Of a stretch of DNA of 43,111 nt, positions 34,779-43,060 are shown one piece after another; within the stretch, counting starts at the first letter, position 1; each line of letters begins with the position of its first letter. Location of the stretch: NCBI RefSeq assembly GCF_014836955.1, contig NZ_JACSPV010000039.1, positions 1-43,111 on the forward strand, given 5' to 3'. The notes under the pieces are model-generated. The model saw only the letters and a program-made list of their open reading frames with translations. It had not been told where the DNA came from and did no database searches. The DNA is from Bacillus norwichensis (lineage in GTDB: Bacteria; Bacillota; Bacilli; Bacillales; Bacillaceae_C). The position numbers were made by a program, and so were the translations under genes.

Positions 34779-35840
34779 TTATTGGCTGATCATTTTATTC
34801 CAACGGTCTGTCCAAGCATCTTTATTATTATTTGCAGCTTCCCAATTCAAGTCTACAAGGCTGTTTACAGCTTCTTCTCCATACGGCATCACTTTCGCTA
34901 ATTCGTCAGAGATTTCCACATTTTTATTTGTTGGTGCAAAACCAGTTTCCTCTGCAAAAGCCTTTTGAACTTCCGGTCTCAATGAGTAGTTGACAAATTC
35001 TTGTGCCAATGTTGGACTTTCTGTACCTTTAACTACCTGCATATTGATGAATACTGCCATCGCTCCTTCGTCAGGAATGACAAAACCAATAGGTTGACCT
35101 TGTTTACTAAAGTTAAATGCATAACCAGCATCATACGGTGCAATTACGACTTCCTCTTGTGCGAACAAATTCCCCATGTCTGGTGTTGTAGCTACAACAG
35201 AAGCTGTATTTGGTAGTAAAGTTTCAATTTTCTCAAAACCTGGATCAATATTGTCTTCATCGCCACCGTGAAGCTTTGCCATCATGGCAAGGAATTGTAA
35301 TCCATAGGTGTTAGAAATATCAACTAATCCGACTTTTCCTTTATATTCTTTTTTCCATAGATCTTCCCAAGAGGTTGGCGCTTCTTTCACAAGTTCTGTA
35401 TTGTATAGTAATCCCAGCGCATCGAATGCAATGGCAGGACCATAATTTGTTTTCTTTGCATTGTCATAAAGCTCGCCAGTGTTCTTAACAATATCAGAGT
35501 CCATTTCTATAATTAAATCCTCTTTAGCAGCCTGAATTTCCTGTCCGCCCGAGAATTGAACGACGTCGATTTCAGGTGCGTTCTTCTGTGCTCTTAGCTT
35601 AGCCAAGGCATCAGCAGAGTATAATGTAACCACTTCCACTTCTGCGTTAAATTCTTTCTCAAATGGTTTAATCAGATATTCCATTTGAGCTTTTTCATAA
35701 TCACCGCCAAAGGAAGTGACGACTAATTTATTAGGCTCTTCTCCTCCACCATTATCGGATTTTCCTGGTTTTGCATCATTTCCGCATCCAGCCAAGACCA
35801 AACTACCTGCCAACAATAGACTACCTAAAGCTTTTTTCAT
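34779..35840 (-). CDS. ABC transporter substrate-binding lipoprotein (PotD/spermidine-putrescine type)
   Basis: A 353-residue lipoprotein. The N-terminus MKKALGSLLLAGSLVLAGCG is a lipoprotein signal peptide with the lipobox Leu-Ala-Gly-Cys, so it should be anchored on the outer face of the membrane. The mature part begins with a Gly-rich linker, then KLVVTSFGGDYEKAQ, and IAFDALGLLYNTELVKEAPTSWEDLW, which is typical of the PotD-like family. Start at 35840 has GGGGAC upstream and lies inside the 3' end of the preceding PuuD-like gene (20-bp overlap). It delivers substrate to the two permeases and ATPase downstream. Polyamine-like specificity is inferred from family and context. Confidence 0.9.
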   Translation of the reverse strand: MKKALGSLLLAGSLVLAGCGNDAKPGKSDNGGGEEPNKLVVTSFGGDYEKAQMEYLIKPFEKEFNAEVEVVTLYSADALAKLRAQKNAPEIDVVQFSGGQEIQAAKEDLIIEMDSDIVKNTGELYDNAKKTNYGPAIAFDALGLLYNTELVKEAPTSWEDLWKKEYKGKVGLVDISNTYGLQFLAMMAKLHGGDEDNIDPGFEKIETLLPNTASVVATTPDMGNLFAQEEVVIAPYDAGYAFNFSKQGQPIGFVIPDEGAMAVFINMQVVKGTESPTLAQEFVNYSLRPEVQKAFAEETGFAPTNKNVEISDELAKVMPYGEEAVNSLVDLNWEAANNNKDAWTDRWNKMISQ

Positions 35841-36609
35841 ACTCTTGTCCCCTTTTATATAAATTTTGTTTTGCTTCATCAATCAACCATTTAAACAAAC
35901 CTATTCCTGCATTCTTTTCTTCCTTCATCATTTCTGGATGCCATTGAACAGCAAGAATGTCGTTTCTTCCTAACACAGCAATTGTTTCGATAATGCCATC
36001 TTCGGATTTACCGATTACTTCTAAACCCTCTCCCAGCTGTTCAATTGCCTGATGGTGTACACTATTGACCTTTAGCTGATGGTGAGAAAAAATCTTTTTT
36101 GTAAAATCATTCATGACGATTTCTACTTCATGAACAGGTTTCTCTCTATCCTCTACCACCCAATGATTGATGTGTGTCGAAGTGGAATCATGTAAATCAA
36201 TGTATAATGATCCCCCTTTGTAGACATTTAGTAATTGCATTCCTCTACAAACAAATAAGATGGGAATTTCTTTAAGCAGTGCTTCTTTAATTAAATTGAA
36301 TTCGTATTGATCTCTAGCATCTGAAGCTGGAGGATAATCATTCTTATAATCCAAATAATATTTCGGGTGGATATCTTCTCCTCCGGCAAAAATAATAGCG
36401 TCCAAATCAGCTAATTGATCTTTTATTGTATCTGGATTTACGATTGGTAAAAGAATGGGTATCCCGCCAGATTGTTCAATTGATTGAACAAAATCATAAC
36501 TAAAAATTGAAAGAGCTTGTTTTGGTAACCCTTTAATGATTCCTTCCTTGTTTTCAATACTGGAAAGGCTATAACCAGAGATTCCAACTCTGATTTTTTT
36601 ATCCCTCAT
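35821..36609 (-). CDS. gamma-glutamyl-GABA hydrolase-like (PuuD-type, peptidase C26)
   Basis: A 262-residue class I glutamine-amidotransferase-fold hydrolase. It shows the peptidase C26 pattern: AIIFAGGEDIHPKYY, nucleophile Cys in LFVCRGMQLLNVYKGGSLYIDLHD, and the catalytic His/Glu in VQWHPEMM near the end. PuuD cleaves gamma-glutamyl-GABA to glutamate and GABA in putrescine breakdown; here it could free the acid end product of another gamma-glutamylated amine. The second of two ATGs is preferred for spacing to GAGGTG. It lies 35 bp after the GntR gene and overlaps the start of the binding-protein gene, which shows tight coupling of hydrolysis and uptake. Confidence 0.88.
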   Translation of the reverse strand: MRDKKIRVGISGYSLSSIENKEGIIKGLPKQALSIFSYDFVQSIEQSGGIPILLPIVNPDTIKDQLADLDAIIFAGGEDIHPKYYLDYKNDYPPASDARDQYEFNLIKEALLKEIPILFVCRGMQLLNVYKGGSLYIDLHDSTSTHINHWVVEDREKPVHEVEIVMNDFTKKIFSHHQLKVNSVHHQAIEQLGEGLEVIGKSEDGIIETIAVLGRNDILAVQWHPEMMKEEKNAGIGLFKWLIDEAKQNLYKRGQEYEKSFR

Positions 36610-36644
36610 CATAACACCTCATGGAGTTTTTCTTATGTTCGTTT

Positions 36645-37370
36645 TCATTCTCTAATAATTTCTTCAAGCTTATTAGTTGTGCCGAAAATATGGTCGTACA
36701 TTACTTTTTTAGCTGCACTTTTATCTTGTTTTTCTATTGACTCTATGATGAACTGATGTTCCTCATAGGTTTTCTTTCTGACATCCTCGTTAAAGGGCAG
36801 AAGATCCAAAGCCGGATTGATTTTAGTCCTAATCATGCGAACTGAATTTTGGAAGTAGATGTTATTAGCTATTTCCGATATTTTCAAATGAAATTTCACA
36901 TCGTTTGATCGGAATTCTTCCCGCTCACAGGGGCCAGATATTTGACCATTTAATTGATGGAGCTCCTCAATCTTTTCCTCGCTAATATTGACAGCAGCCA
37001 ATTTAGCTGTATATGGCTCTATAAAGTTGCGATATACAAAGATGTCCTGAAAATCTTCCCACTGGTTAATCAAGCTTTCCTTTGTTTTCTCATGTATCTT
37101 TGCTGTTAAAGGAAGAATAAAGGTTCCGCCTTTAGCACCTCTTATCTGCTCCACTAATCCTTCCTCTTTTAACCTTTGAATAGCTTCTCGAACAGTCAGT
37201 CGACTCGCATTAAAAATGCTGCACAATTCTCTTTCTGGCGGTAATTGCTCTTCAGGCAAGATTTCCTTCAGAATAATCGACTCTTTTAATTGTTCAAAAA
37301 TGTGATCGCTTACTTTTTGAGCAGAAACATGCTTTAAACTAGATAAATCCGGATAATTATTTGAAGTCAC
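36645..37370 (-). CDS. GntR-family regulator, FadR subfamily
   Basis: About 241 residues. GTG at 37370 is chosen: GGAGG lies 6 bases upstream, whereas the longer frame from 37520 runs through a dispersed repeat. The N-terminal winged helix has [21 protein letters not shown] and [16 protein letters not shown], then the wing [12 protein letters not shown]-terminal FCD domain (about 100-235) with helices and metal-binding His residues senses the effector. FadR/FCD members usually repress a neighbouring uptake or catabolic operon and are released by an organic acid. It heads the GntR-puuD-binding-protein unit and is the likely local regulator. Confidence 0.9.
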   Translation of the reverse strand: MTSNNYPDLSSLKHVSAQKVSDHIFEQLKESIILKEILPEEQLPPERELCSIFNASRLTVREAIQRLKEEGLVEQIRGAKGGTFILPLTAKIHEKTKESLINQWEDFQDIFVYRNFIEPYTAKLAAVNISEEKIEELHQLNGQISGPCEREEFRSNDVKFHLKISEIANNIYFQNSVRMIRTKINPALDLLPFNEDVRKKTYEEHQFIIESIEKQDKSAAKKVMYDHIFGTTNKLEEIIRE

Positions 37371-37385
37371 TATATACCTCCTTAT

Positions 37386-37575
37386 CAAATGCTCCTTGGC
37401 GTATTTGCGCCCAGATTTTATCGAGCTCCGCCCGACATATCCCTCTGAAAATCTGTGGCATCCGCCGGAGGCTTCAACTTGATTCAGCCGGGATTTAACC
37501 CCCACTGAATGGAATACCAATGTGCATCACCTCACCACTTACAGAAGTGGGAGACTTCTGCTGAATGAAGTTAAA
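37386..37575. repeat. dispersed hairpin repeat, copy B (most complete)
   Basis: About 190 bp. It starts CAAATGCTCC and TTTGCGCCCAG, then GGCATCCGCCGGAGGCTT, outer stem TTCAACTTGATTCAGC, CCCCCACTGAATGG, and ends AGAAGTGGGAGACTTCTG, GCTGAATGAAGTTAAA. The outer arms pair with two mismatches, and the inner CCCACT/AGTGGG also pair. It lies between the terminator of the amidotransferase gene and the GntR start. Confidence 0.85.
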
Positions 37576-37692
37576 GGTTTAACGTTTGAACCTTATACCA
37601 AATAATAAAACATAGGAAAATATTTTGCAAGATTTTTTTTACTTAAAAAGAACATAATCTGCCCGAAATTACTTTCATATGCAAATTATCAA

Positions 37693-37729
37693 TAAAAAAC
37701 CCGAATCCATATCAACAAGGACCCGGGTT
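37693..37729 (-). terminator. Rho-independent terminator of the GMP-synthase-like amidotransferase gene
   Basis: AACCCGGGTCC and GGATTCGGGTT form an 11-bp stem (two wobble pairs) on a 10-base loop, with six T following on the minus strand. It marks the end of the upstream half of the catabolic cluster. Confidence 0.85.
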
Positions 37730-37775
37730 GTCTAAAAAATTCCTTCTTTATTCTACTGATTGGTAATCATTTCCT

Positions 37776-38495
37776 TTAGTCGGCAGTTTGGCTTCCTTTC
37801 AACAGCTTAGCCCATTCAGTAACTATTTCCCTGCATAACTGCGTTGAATATAATAGAGATGGCTTAACCTGTTGATCAATATTACCTATAAAACTGGGAC
37901 TCTGCTTTAATATCCATTCTTTCTCTTCATCCACCCATCTATCTAAAATAACTTCATTTACCTCCGGATGGAATTGTAATCCGTAAATATTATCTTTAAT
38001 ACGAAATGCTTGATTGACACAATGGGCACCTGATGCCAAAAGGGTTGCCTCCTCGGGCAATTCAAAATAATCTTCATGCCATTCCATAAATGAAAAAGTA
38101 TCTGGCAATTTGTTGAATAATGGATCTTTCTTTCCATCAGCGGTCTTTTCCAACTCCGTTATCCCAAATTCCGGCTTGGGCATCTTCCTAACTTTTTTAT
38201 TAAAAGAGCTCGCAATCAGTTGGGCACCAAGGCAAACACCCAGAACTGGCCTATTGCTCTTGTAAAAAATTTGAATGGCCTTTTTAGCGTCTGTAAGAAA
38301 TGGAAACTCGGCATCATCATTGGCTCCCATCGTTCCCCCAAGTATGATTAAACCGTTGTAATTGCCAAATTCTTTCGGAAGCCTATCGTTTTCCTCCATC
38401 CGAAAAATCTCATAAGTTTCCCCAGTCGAATCTAATGCTTTAATAATTTCTCCAGGCGGAGCAAGATTGACTGGTTGGATGACTAAAACACTCAC
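37776..38495 (-). CDS. class I glutamine-amidotransferase-like protein (GMP-synthase-like)
   Basis: A 239-residue stand-alone amidotransferase domain. Nucleophile Cys in RPVLGVCLGAQLIA, the catalytic pair in YGLQFHPEV, and the N-terminal GLIILGGTMGANDD loop. It is distinct from guaA and lacks a synthetase domain; proteins of this kind can hydrolyse gamma-glutamyl amides, as TdnT-type proteins that accompany gamma-glutamylanilide synthetases do. GTG start with AGGGAG upstream. It lies directly after the 3' relic of a glutamine-synthetase-like gene, so it probably once formed a ligase-hydrolase pair. The substrate is inferred. Confidence 0.85.
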   Translation of the reverse strand: MSVLVIQPVNLAPPGEIIKALDSTGETYEIFRMEENDRLPKEFGNYNGLIILGGTMGANDDAEFPFLTDAKKAIQIFYKSNRPVLGVCLGAQLIASSFNKKVRKMPKPEFGITELEKTADGKKDPLFNKLPDTFSFMEWHEDYFELPEEATLLASGAHCVNQAFRIKDNIYGLQFHPEVNEVILDRWVDEEKEWILKQSPSFIGNIDQQVKPSLLYSTQLCREIVTEWAKLLKGSQTAD

Positions 38496-38834
38496 TATAC
38501 TCCCTCTTTTCAGAAAATAAGTTTAGCTCCCAATCACAGATATATTTTGATCATTTAATAGGTTTCCCTGGTTACTCCTTTCTTAGTGCAACATTATTTA
38601 GCTGAAAAACTATTACATCTCATTTTCTGAGTTTACTAAATAGTCTTCTAAAGACACTTGCAGACTATCACATTCGCTAAATTCTGAGTTTCAAATAAAT
38701 TTAATTTATGGTTTTATACGAGACCATATTCTTTAACAGTTCAATGACCTGGCCATTATTATTAACTAACTATTCCCCTATATCTTTATCCAGCTTTTTC
38801 AGTTATATTATTAATTCCTATGAAATATAACAAT
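38496..38834. other. gap with glutamine-synthetase relic at its left end
   Basis: About 340 AT-rich bp. The left 75 bp are the decayed ligase end, listed separately. The rest has stop codons in all frames; one short stretch on the minus strand (around 38735) reads QVIELLKNMVSYKTIN with no match I can name. A weak hairpin GTTATATT/AATATAAC (38802-38831) lies after the M20 gene. Confidence 0.5.
38506..38580 (-). pseudogene. 3' fragment of a second glutamine-synthetase-like gene
   Basis: The minus strand translates, with in-frame stops, as KE-stop-PGKPIK-stop-SKYICDWELNLFSEK. Its end aligns without gaps to the C-terminus of the intact ligase at 40391-41758 (SIKFTQYISDWELKVFSDR): IK, YI, DWEL and FS are identical. 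The fragment abuts the ribosome binding site of the amidotransferase gene. Confidence 0.65.
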
Positions 38835-40139
38835 CTATCGAGATAAATTAGTTGTACCCCATTTATTATTCCACTTTAATGTTGTAGCAATTAAAACTTT
38901 TATTGTTTGAAAATATGATTCAATATCCACACATTCATTGACCCCGTGAATTCTTTCAGATTTTGGACCATATATAATGGCTGGAATTCCCTTTCCTGCA
39001 TAAAAAGCAGCATCTGAAACAGCAACAAACCCCTGGAATTCTGGTGCAATATTAAATTCTCTATGAGAACTACTGCATGTTTCAACTAGTGGGTGGTCTA
39101 GAGATGTATCTACTGGTGGAAAGGAAATGCCTCTAATTCCCCATTCAATCGTAGGAACATGATCCTTCAACCAATCATCCGTCAGAGAAACTTTTTTGAT
39201 AAAATTTTCAAATTCCTCTTTTACCTCTTTTTCATTTTCATTAGGTAAAAATTTAAGGTCAAACTCAATGATACAACTATCGGGAGTGATAGCAGGATTA
39301 GTAGTGATTTCCGGACCTTCCTGGCCTTTGCTGGCTCCTCCAATCATAACACCTGGATTTATAGTGGTAACTCCATAAGGTAATAGAGGATGCGACTTTT
39401 TCCGAGCCCAAGTTCTTTCAAGGTCTTGAACAGCTGCTATAATCTTCGTTGCTTTTTCAATTGCATTAACTCCTTCTCCGCTGTAACCTGGATAAATATC
39501 ACTATACCTCCAGCCCGCATGGGATGAGACACCTTCAATATGAATCCGAACCCATTCTAATCCTCCTTCCGTCGGATTAATGATATTAGCAGTTGGTTCG
39601 GTTACAATTACACCACCCCCACTTGAATATTTTTCTAGGACTGCCCTTGATCCGCTGCCTCCTCCTTCCTCATCTACAACAACATGAATTTGTAAATCAT
39701 TTTCCAGATAAATTTGATGATCATGTAAAAACTTTGCGACAAGTAAATTCGCTGCTACTCCAGCTTTCATGTCTCCTGATCCACGGCCGTATAGCTTCCC
39801 ATCGCGGATTACTGGATCCCATGGATTCGTATTCCATTTATTTAAATCCCCTGGTGGAACAACATCAATATGACCGTTTAATATTAAACTATTGCAGGTA
39901 CTTTCACCTTTTAGTATGCCGACCACATTCGGCAAATCTTCTTCAACTTCCCAGTAGTCTACTGTCATCCCATGTTTAATCATAAAATCTTGAACATAAT
40001 TTTGTAACTTAATAGTTTCTTTTCTGTCAGCTGTTTTTGAAAATTTCGGATTTATTGTCTGAAAACGAACCAAGTCTTCTAATATCCCTATACATGTTTC
40101 CCTTTGACTCTCTAACCACTGCTCAATAATTGTTCTCAT
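38835..40139 (-). CDS. M20-family deacetylase/peptidase (ArgE/DapE type)
   Basis: A 434-residue zinc-dependent hydrolase of the M20 family. It has the first metal motif LNGHIDVVPPGD, the metal-bridging Asp in GRGSGDMKAG, the general base pair in VVDEEGGGSGSRA, and a dimerisation domain (about 185-310) with SSHAGWRY. The final His is in ERIHGVNECV. Enzymes of this type remove acyl or amino-acyl groups from amino compounds. It lies between the two glutamine-synthetase-like loci and on the same strand, so it could deacylate the amine substrate or an intermediate. GTGGAG upstream supports the ATG. Confidence 0.9.
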   Translation of the reverse strand: MRTIIEQWLESQRETCIGILEDLVRFQTINPKFSKTADRKETIKLQNYVQDFMIKHGMTVDYWEVEEDLPNVVGILKGESTCNSLILNGHIDVVPPGDLNKWNTNPWDPVIRDGKLYGRGSGDMKAGVAANLLVAKFLHDHQIYLENDLQIHVVVDEEGGGSGSRAVLEKYSSGGGVIVTEPTANIINPTEGGLEWVRIHIEGVSSHAGWRYSDIYPGYSGEGVNAIEKATKIIAAVQDLERTWARKKSHPLLPYGVTTINPGVMIGGASKGQEGPEITTNPAITPDSCIIEFDLKFLPNENEKEVKEEFENFIKKVSLTDDWLKDHVPTIEWGIRGISFPPVDTSLDHPLVETCSSSHREFNIAPEFQGFVAVSDAAFYAGKGIPAIIYGPKSERIHGVNECVDIESYFQTIKVLIATTLKWNNKWGTTNLSR

Positions 40140-40216
40140 TTAAAATCATCTCCACTGTTAATTCCAAGTATGAAAATTTAATACTTACTATATACCCCAT
40201 AATCATAGTTAGGAAA

Positions 40217-40394
40217 AAATTTGGCGGATTTGCGCCCAGATTGTATCGTGCTTAATTTCCTATGAAAATCTGTGGCATCCGCCAGAGGCTTGTAAGTTTA
40301 TTCAGCTGAGGTTTGAAAGCCCACTGAATGGAATACCAATAGGTACTCATCTCACCACTTACAGTAGCGAGAGACTTTGGCTGAATGAAGTTAA
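40217..40394. repeat. dispersed hairpin repeat, copy D
   Basis: About 178 bp, with TTTGCGCCCAGATTGTATCG, GGCATCCGCCAGAGGCTT, TTTATTCAGC, CCCACTGAATGGAATACC and the end GGCTGAATGAAGTTAAA. The inner stem has decayed (AGTAGCGAG), the outer stem remains. Its right edge supplies the TAA stop of the ligase gene at 40391-40393. Confidence 0.85.
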
Positions 40395-41758
40395 AATCTA
40401 TCCGAAAATACTTTCAGTTCCCAATCACTAATATATTGCGTGAATTTTATTGATTCTGTTCTTTTAACTTTAATAAACTCTTCCCAAATTTCTCTCCCAA
40501 TAGACTCCGCAAGAATCGTATCTTCCTCCAAAGCATCCATTGCCTCATCAAGAGTACGTGGAACCCAATTCACTCCTTTTTCCAACAACTCAACCTCGCT
40601 AAGGCTACTTACATCCACCTCCATTGGTTCTCCAGGTTCTATTTTATTTTTTATTCCATCCAATCCAGCTGCCAATAAGCATGTAGTTAATAGATATGGG
40701 TTACAGGTTCCATCTGCTCCTCTGAATTCAAATCGTCTTTCTCTTCGCTTTTCCGGAATTCGAACTAAAACTGAACGGTTGGCAGATCCATAACAAATAT
40801 GAGCTGGGGCCCAAGAACCAGGTTGCATACGCTTATAGGAGTTGGCGCTAGGAGCACCAACGGCGATGAGTGAACGAGCGTGTTTTAATAAACCTCCAAT
40901 AAAATAATAAGCTTCTTCAGAAAGACCAAATCCTTTTTGGTCTGCAATATCCTTGAATAAATTGTCGCCTTCCTCATTGTAAAGACTTATATGAACATGG
41001 AGGCCACTCCCTGCCAGATTGGAAAACGGTTTGGGCATTAATGTCCCTATCAAATCTTGACTTCGTGCTACTTGCTTAAAGACATGCATAAATGTTACTT
41101 GATCATCTGTAGCCTTCAAGGATGGAGCGTATTTAAGATTAACCTCTACTTGTCCGGGACCATACTCACTTGAAATTTGCTCCGTCTCAACTCCCATCTC
41201 TTCCATTGCATAAACAAAGGACTGTATAAATTCCTCTTGCATGTCAATACCATCAGAAGAGAAACAATGACTGTTATCGGCAGGAACTCTTTTTCCATTC
41301 TCTTCTTTTAGTAAATAAGCTTCCTGCTCATATGCCATATAGAGCTTTCCATCTAAGGCAGTTTCCAATTCTTTTAAAAGCCTTTTTAAAGCGCCTCTCG
41401 GACACCCTGGCCAAGGTGAACCATCTACATCTACCAAGTCACACAACATTCTAGCTGTATTTTTTCGGTAGGGCAGTATGGCAAATGTTTCAGGATCCGG
41501 GACCGCAAAAAAGTCACCGTCATTCGCCCCGTACATTGGATTGGGGATATACTCATCAAATACATCAAAGCTCATAATAGCTGTACTAAAGTTTACTCCT
41601 CTTTCCATTGCAGCTCTAAGTCTATTTTTCCGAATCGTTCTTCCCCTTGTAACACCTGCATAGTCTAAAAATTCAATTCTAATAAACTCAATATTTTTTT
41701 CTTCTACTTGTTTTAATACATTTTCTATTTGTGGATTCTTGTTTACTGTCAAGTTCAT
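40391..41758 (-). CDS. glutamine-synthetase-like gamma-glutamyl ligase
   Basis: A 455-residue GS-family ligase. It has the metal-binding E-x-E in YMAYEQEAYLL, EYGPGQVEVNLKYAP, GSGLHVHISL, the ATP/glutamate-binding NSYKR...PG..AP...NRS..VRIP block and FEFRGADGTCNPYL. The N-terminal ammonium-site loop reads SFDVFDEYIPNP, not the DGSS of true glutamine synthetases, so it probably ligates an amine to glutamate (as PuuA, IpuC or TdnQ do). Its ATG overlaps the stop of the M20D gene (ATGA). The stop codon TAA is at the edge of repeat copy D, so the last residues may have changed. The amine substrate is not known. Confidence 0.9.
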   Translation of the reverse strand: MNLTVNKNPQIENVLKQVEEKNIEFIRIEFLDYAGVTRGRTIRKNRLRAAMERGVNFSTAIMSFDVFDEYIPNPMYGANDGDFFAVPDPETFAILPYRKNTARMLCDLVDVDGSPWPGCPRGALKRLLKELETALDGKLYMAYEQEAYLLKEENGKRVPADNSHCFSSDGIDMQEEFIQSFVYAMEEMGVETEQISSEYGPGQVEVNLKYAPSLKATDDQVTFMHVFKQVARSQDLIGTLMPKPFSNLAGSGLHVHISLYNEEGDNLFKDIADQKGFGLSEEAYYFIGGLLKHARSLIAVGAPSANSYKRMQPGSWAPAHICYGSANRSVLVRIPEKRRERRFEFRGADGTCNPYLLTTCLLAAGLDGIKNKIEPGEPMEVDVSSLSEVELLEKGVNWVPRTLDEAMDALEEDTILAESIGREIWEEFIKVKRTESIKFTQYISDWELKVFSDRF

Positions 41759-42945
41759 TTGCGCTCTCCTTTTTGTTTAATAAAAGCATATTCGGTGAGT
41801 ATCTTTGCACCTATGGGGATTACTTTTCCTTTAAATTGAAACTTCGGATGATGTAAATCAAAAGCTTCCTTATCCATTTCCCGAATACCTAAACGAAAAT
41901 AACAACTGGAAACTTTATCTGCAAAAAAGCCAAAATCGTCAGCGCCCATAGAGACGTTGCTCAGTTCGTTGATATTCCCGGTACCGATGATTTTTGCCGC
42001 CGCCTTCCTAACTTTTTCAACGGCAACTTTGTCATTCACAATTGAAGGAATACCATCATCGTAATTAATATCCGCTTCTCCTCCATACTGTTTTGCCACT
42101 TCGGTAACAAAGGAGATAAACTTACTTTTTATTTCCAGTCTTGTCTCTGGGAAAACAGAACGTATTGTACCTTCCATTCTTACTTCATCTGCTATTACAT
42201 TCCTGGCGCTCCCGCCATCAACTTTTCCCACATGAATAACTAGTGGATCGGCCGGATCCTTCCATTTTGCTGTAAAATATTGAAGGGAGCGTATGATTTC
42301 AGCACCGATTGAAATAGCATCTATTCCTTCATGAGGTCTGGCCGCATGGCCGCTTTTTCCTTTGATCGTAATGTCAAAATCATCACATGCAGCTGTAACC
42401 GGTCCTGTTTTTATTCCTATTGATCCAAGTGGAAGCTTTGGCCAGAGGTGAAGGGCCACAACCTCTTCAATTTTAGGCTTCTGAAGTACCCCTTCGTCGA
42501 TCATGATTTTTGCGGCACCATCCGCCTCTTCTCCCGGTTGAAAAATACACCTGACCATTCCCTTTAAATTATGCCTAAATTTCCATATATGGTAGACTGT
42601 GCCCAATAAGATCGTTGTATGTCCGTCGTGTCCGCACGCATGCATGACCCCTTCTCGTTTTGAGGAAAAAGCTAATCCGCTTTCCTCATGGATAGGCAGT
42701 GCATCGATATCGGCCCTAAGTGCAATATTTGGACCATCTCCGGCTCCACCCAATATATCAACAACAACGCCTGTTTCTGCCATCACTTTAAAAGGTATGC
42801 CCCAGTTCTCAAGGCACGACTGGATATATTTGCTGGTTTCATATTCCTTGAACGATAATTCCGGATATTGATGAAGATGCTTCCGGATCTCAAATAATTC
42901 CTCGTCAAGATTCTGATCCCACTTCCATGATGTATGTTCTTTCAT
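41755..42945 (-). CDS. M20D amidohydrolase (N-acyl-L-amino-acid / hippurate hydrolase type)
   Basis: About 396 residues. M20D signature motifs: HACGHDGHTTILLG (metal-binding Cys and His), QPGEEADGAAKIMIDEG, a lid domain (about 175-290) with SGHAARPHEG, and near the end SMGADDFGFF. Such enzymes release amino acids or amines from N-acyl, hippurate-like or indole-acetyl-like conjugates. The ATG at 42945 is preferred because GGAAGG is then 9 bases away; the first ATG touches that site. It overlaps the ligase gene by four bases, so the two are surely cotranscribed: hydrolysis of a conjugate followed by gamma-glutamylation of the freed amine is a sensible but unproven order. Confidence 0.9.
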   Translation of the reverse strand: MKEHTSWKWDQNLDEELFEIRKHLHQYPELSFKEYETSKYIQSCLENWGIPFKVMAETGVVVDILGGAGDGPNIALRADIDALPIHEESGLAFSSKREGVMHACGHDGHTTILLGTVYHIWKFRHNLKGMVRCIFQPGEEADGAAKIMIDEGVLQKPKIEEVVALHLWPKLPLGSIGIKTGPVTAACDDFDITIKGKSGHAARPHEGIDAISIGAEIIRSLQYFTAKWKDPADPLVIHVGKVDGGSARNVIADEVRMEGTIRSVFPETRLEIKSKFISFVTEVAKQYGGEADINYDDGIPSIVNDKVAVEKVRKAAAKIIGTGNINELSNVSMGADDFGFFADKVSSCYFRLGIREMDKEAFDLHHPKFQFKGKVIPIGAKILTEYAFIKQKGERK

Positions 42946-42987
42946 GTCATTCATCCTTCCTGCATAATGCCTATATCTACTAAATTA

Positions 42988-43060
42988 TCAAATGCGCCTT
43001 GGCATATTTGCGCCCAGATTTTATCGAGCTTAATCTCGATAAATTTTGTATGAAAATTAT
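42988..43060. repeat. dispersed hairpin repeat, copy E (left part)
   Basis: Contains CAAATGCGCCTTGGCATATT, TTTGCGCCCAGATTTTATCG and ATCTCGATAAATTTT. It matches the left half of copies B and D and the CTCGATAAAT of copy C. The right half is missing. It lies upstream of the M20D gene, at the window's right end. Confidence 0.75.
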
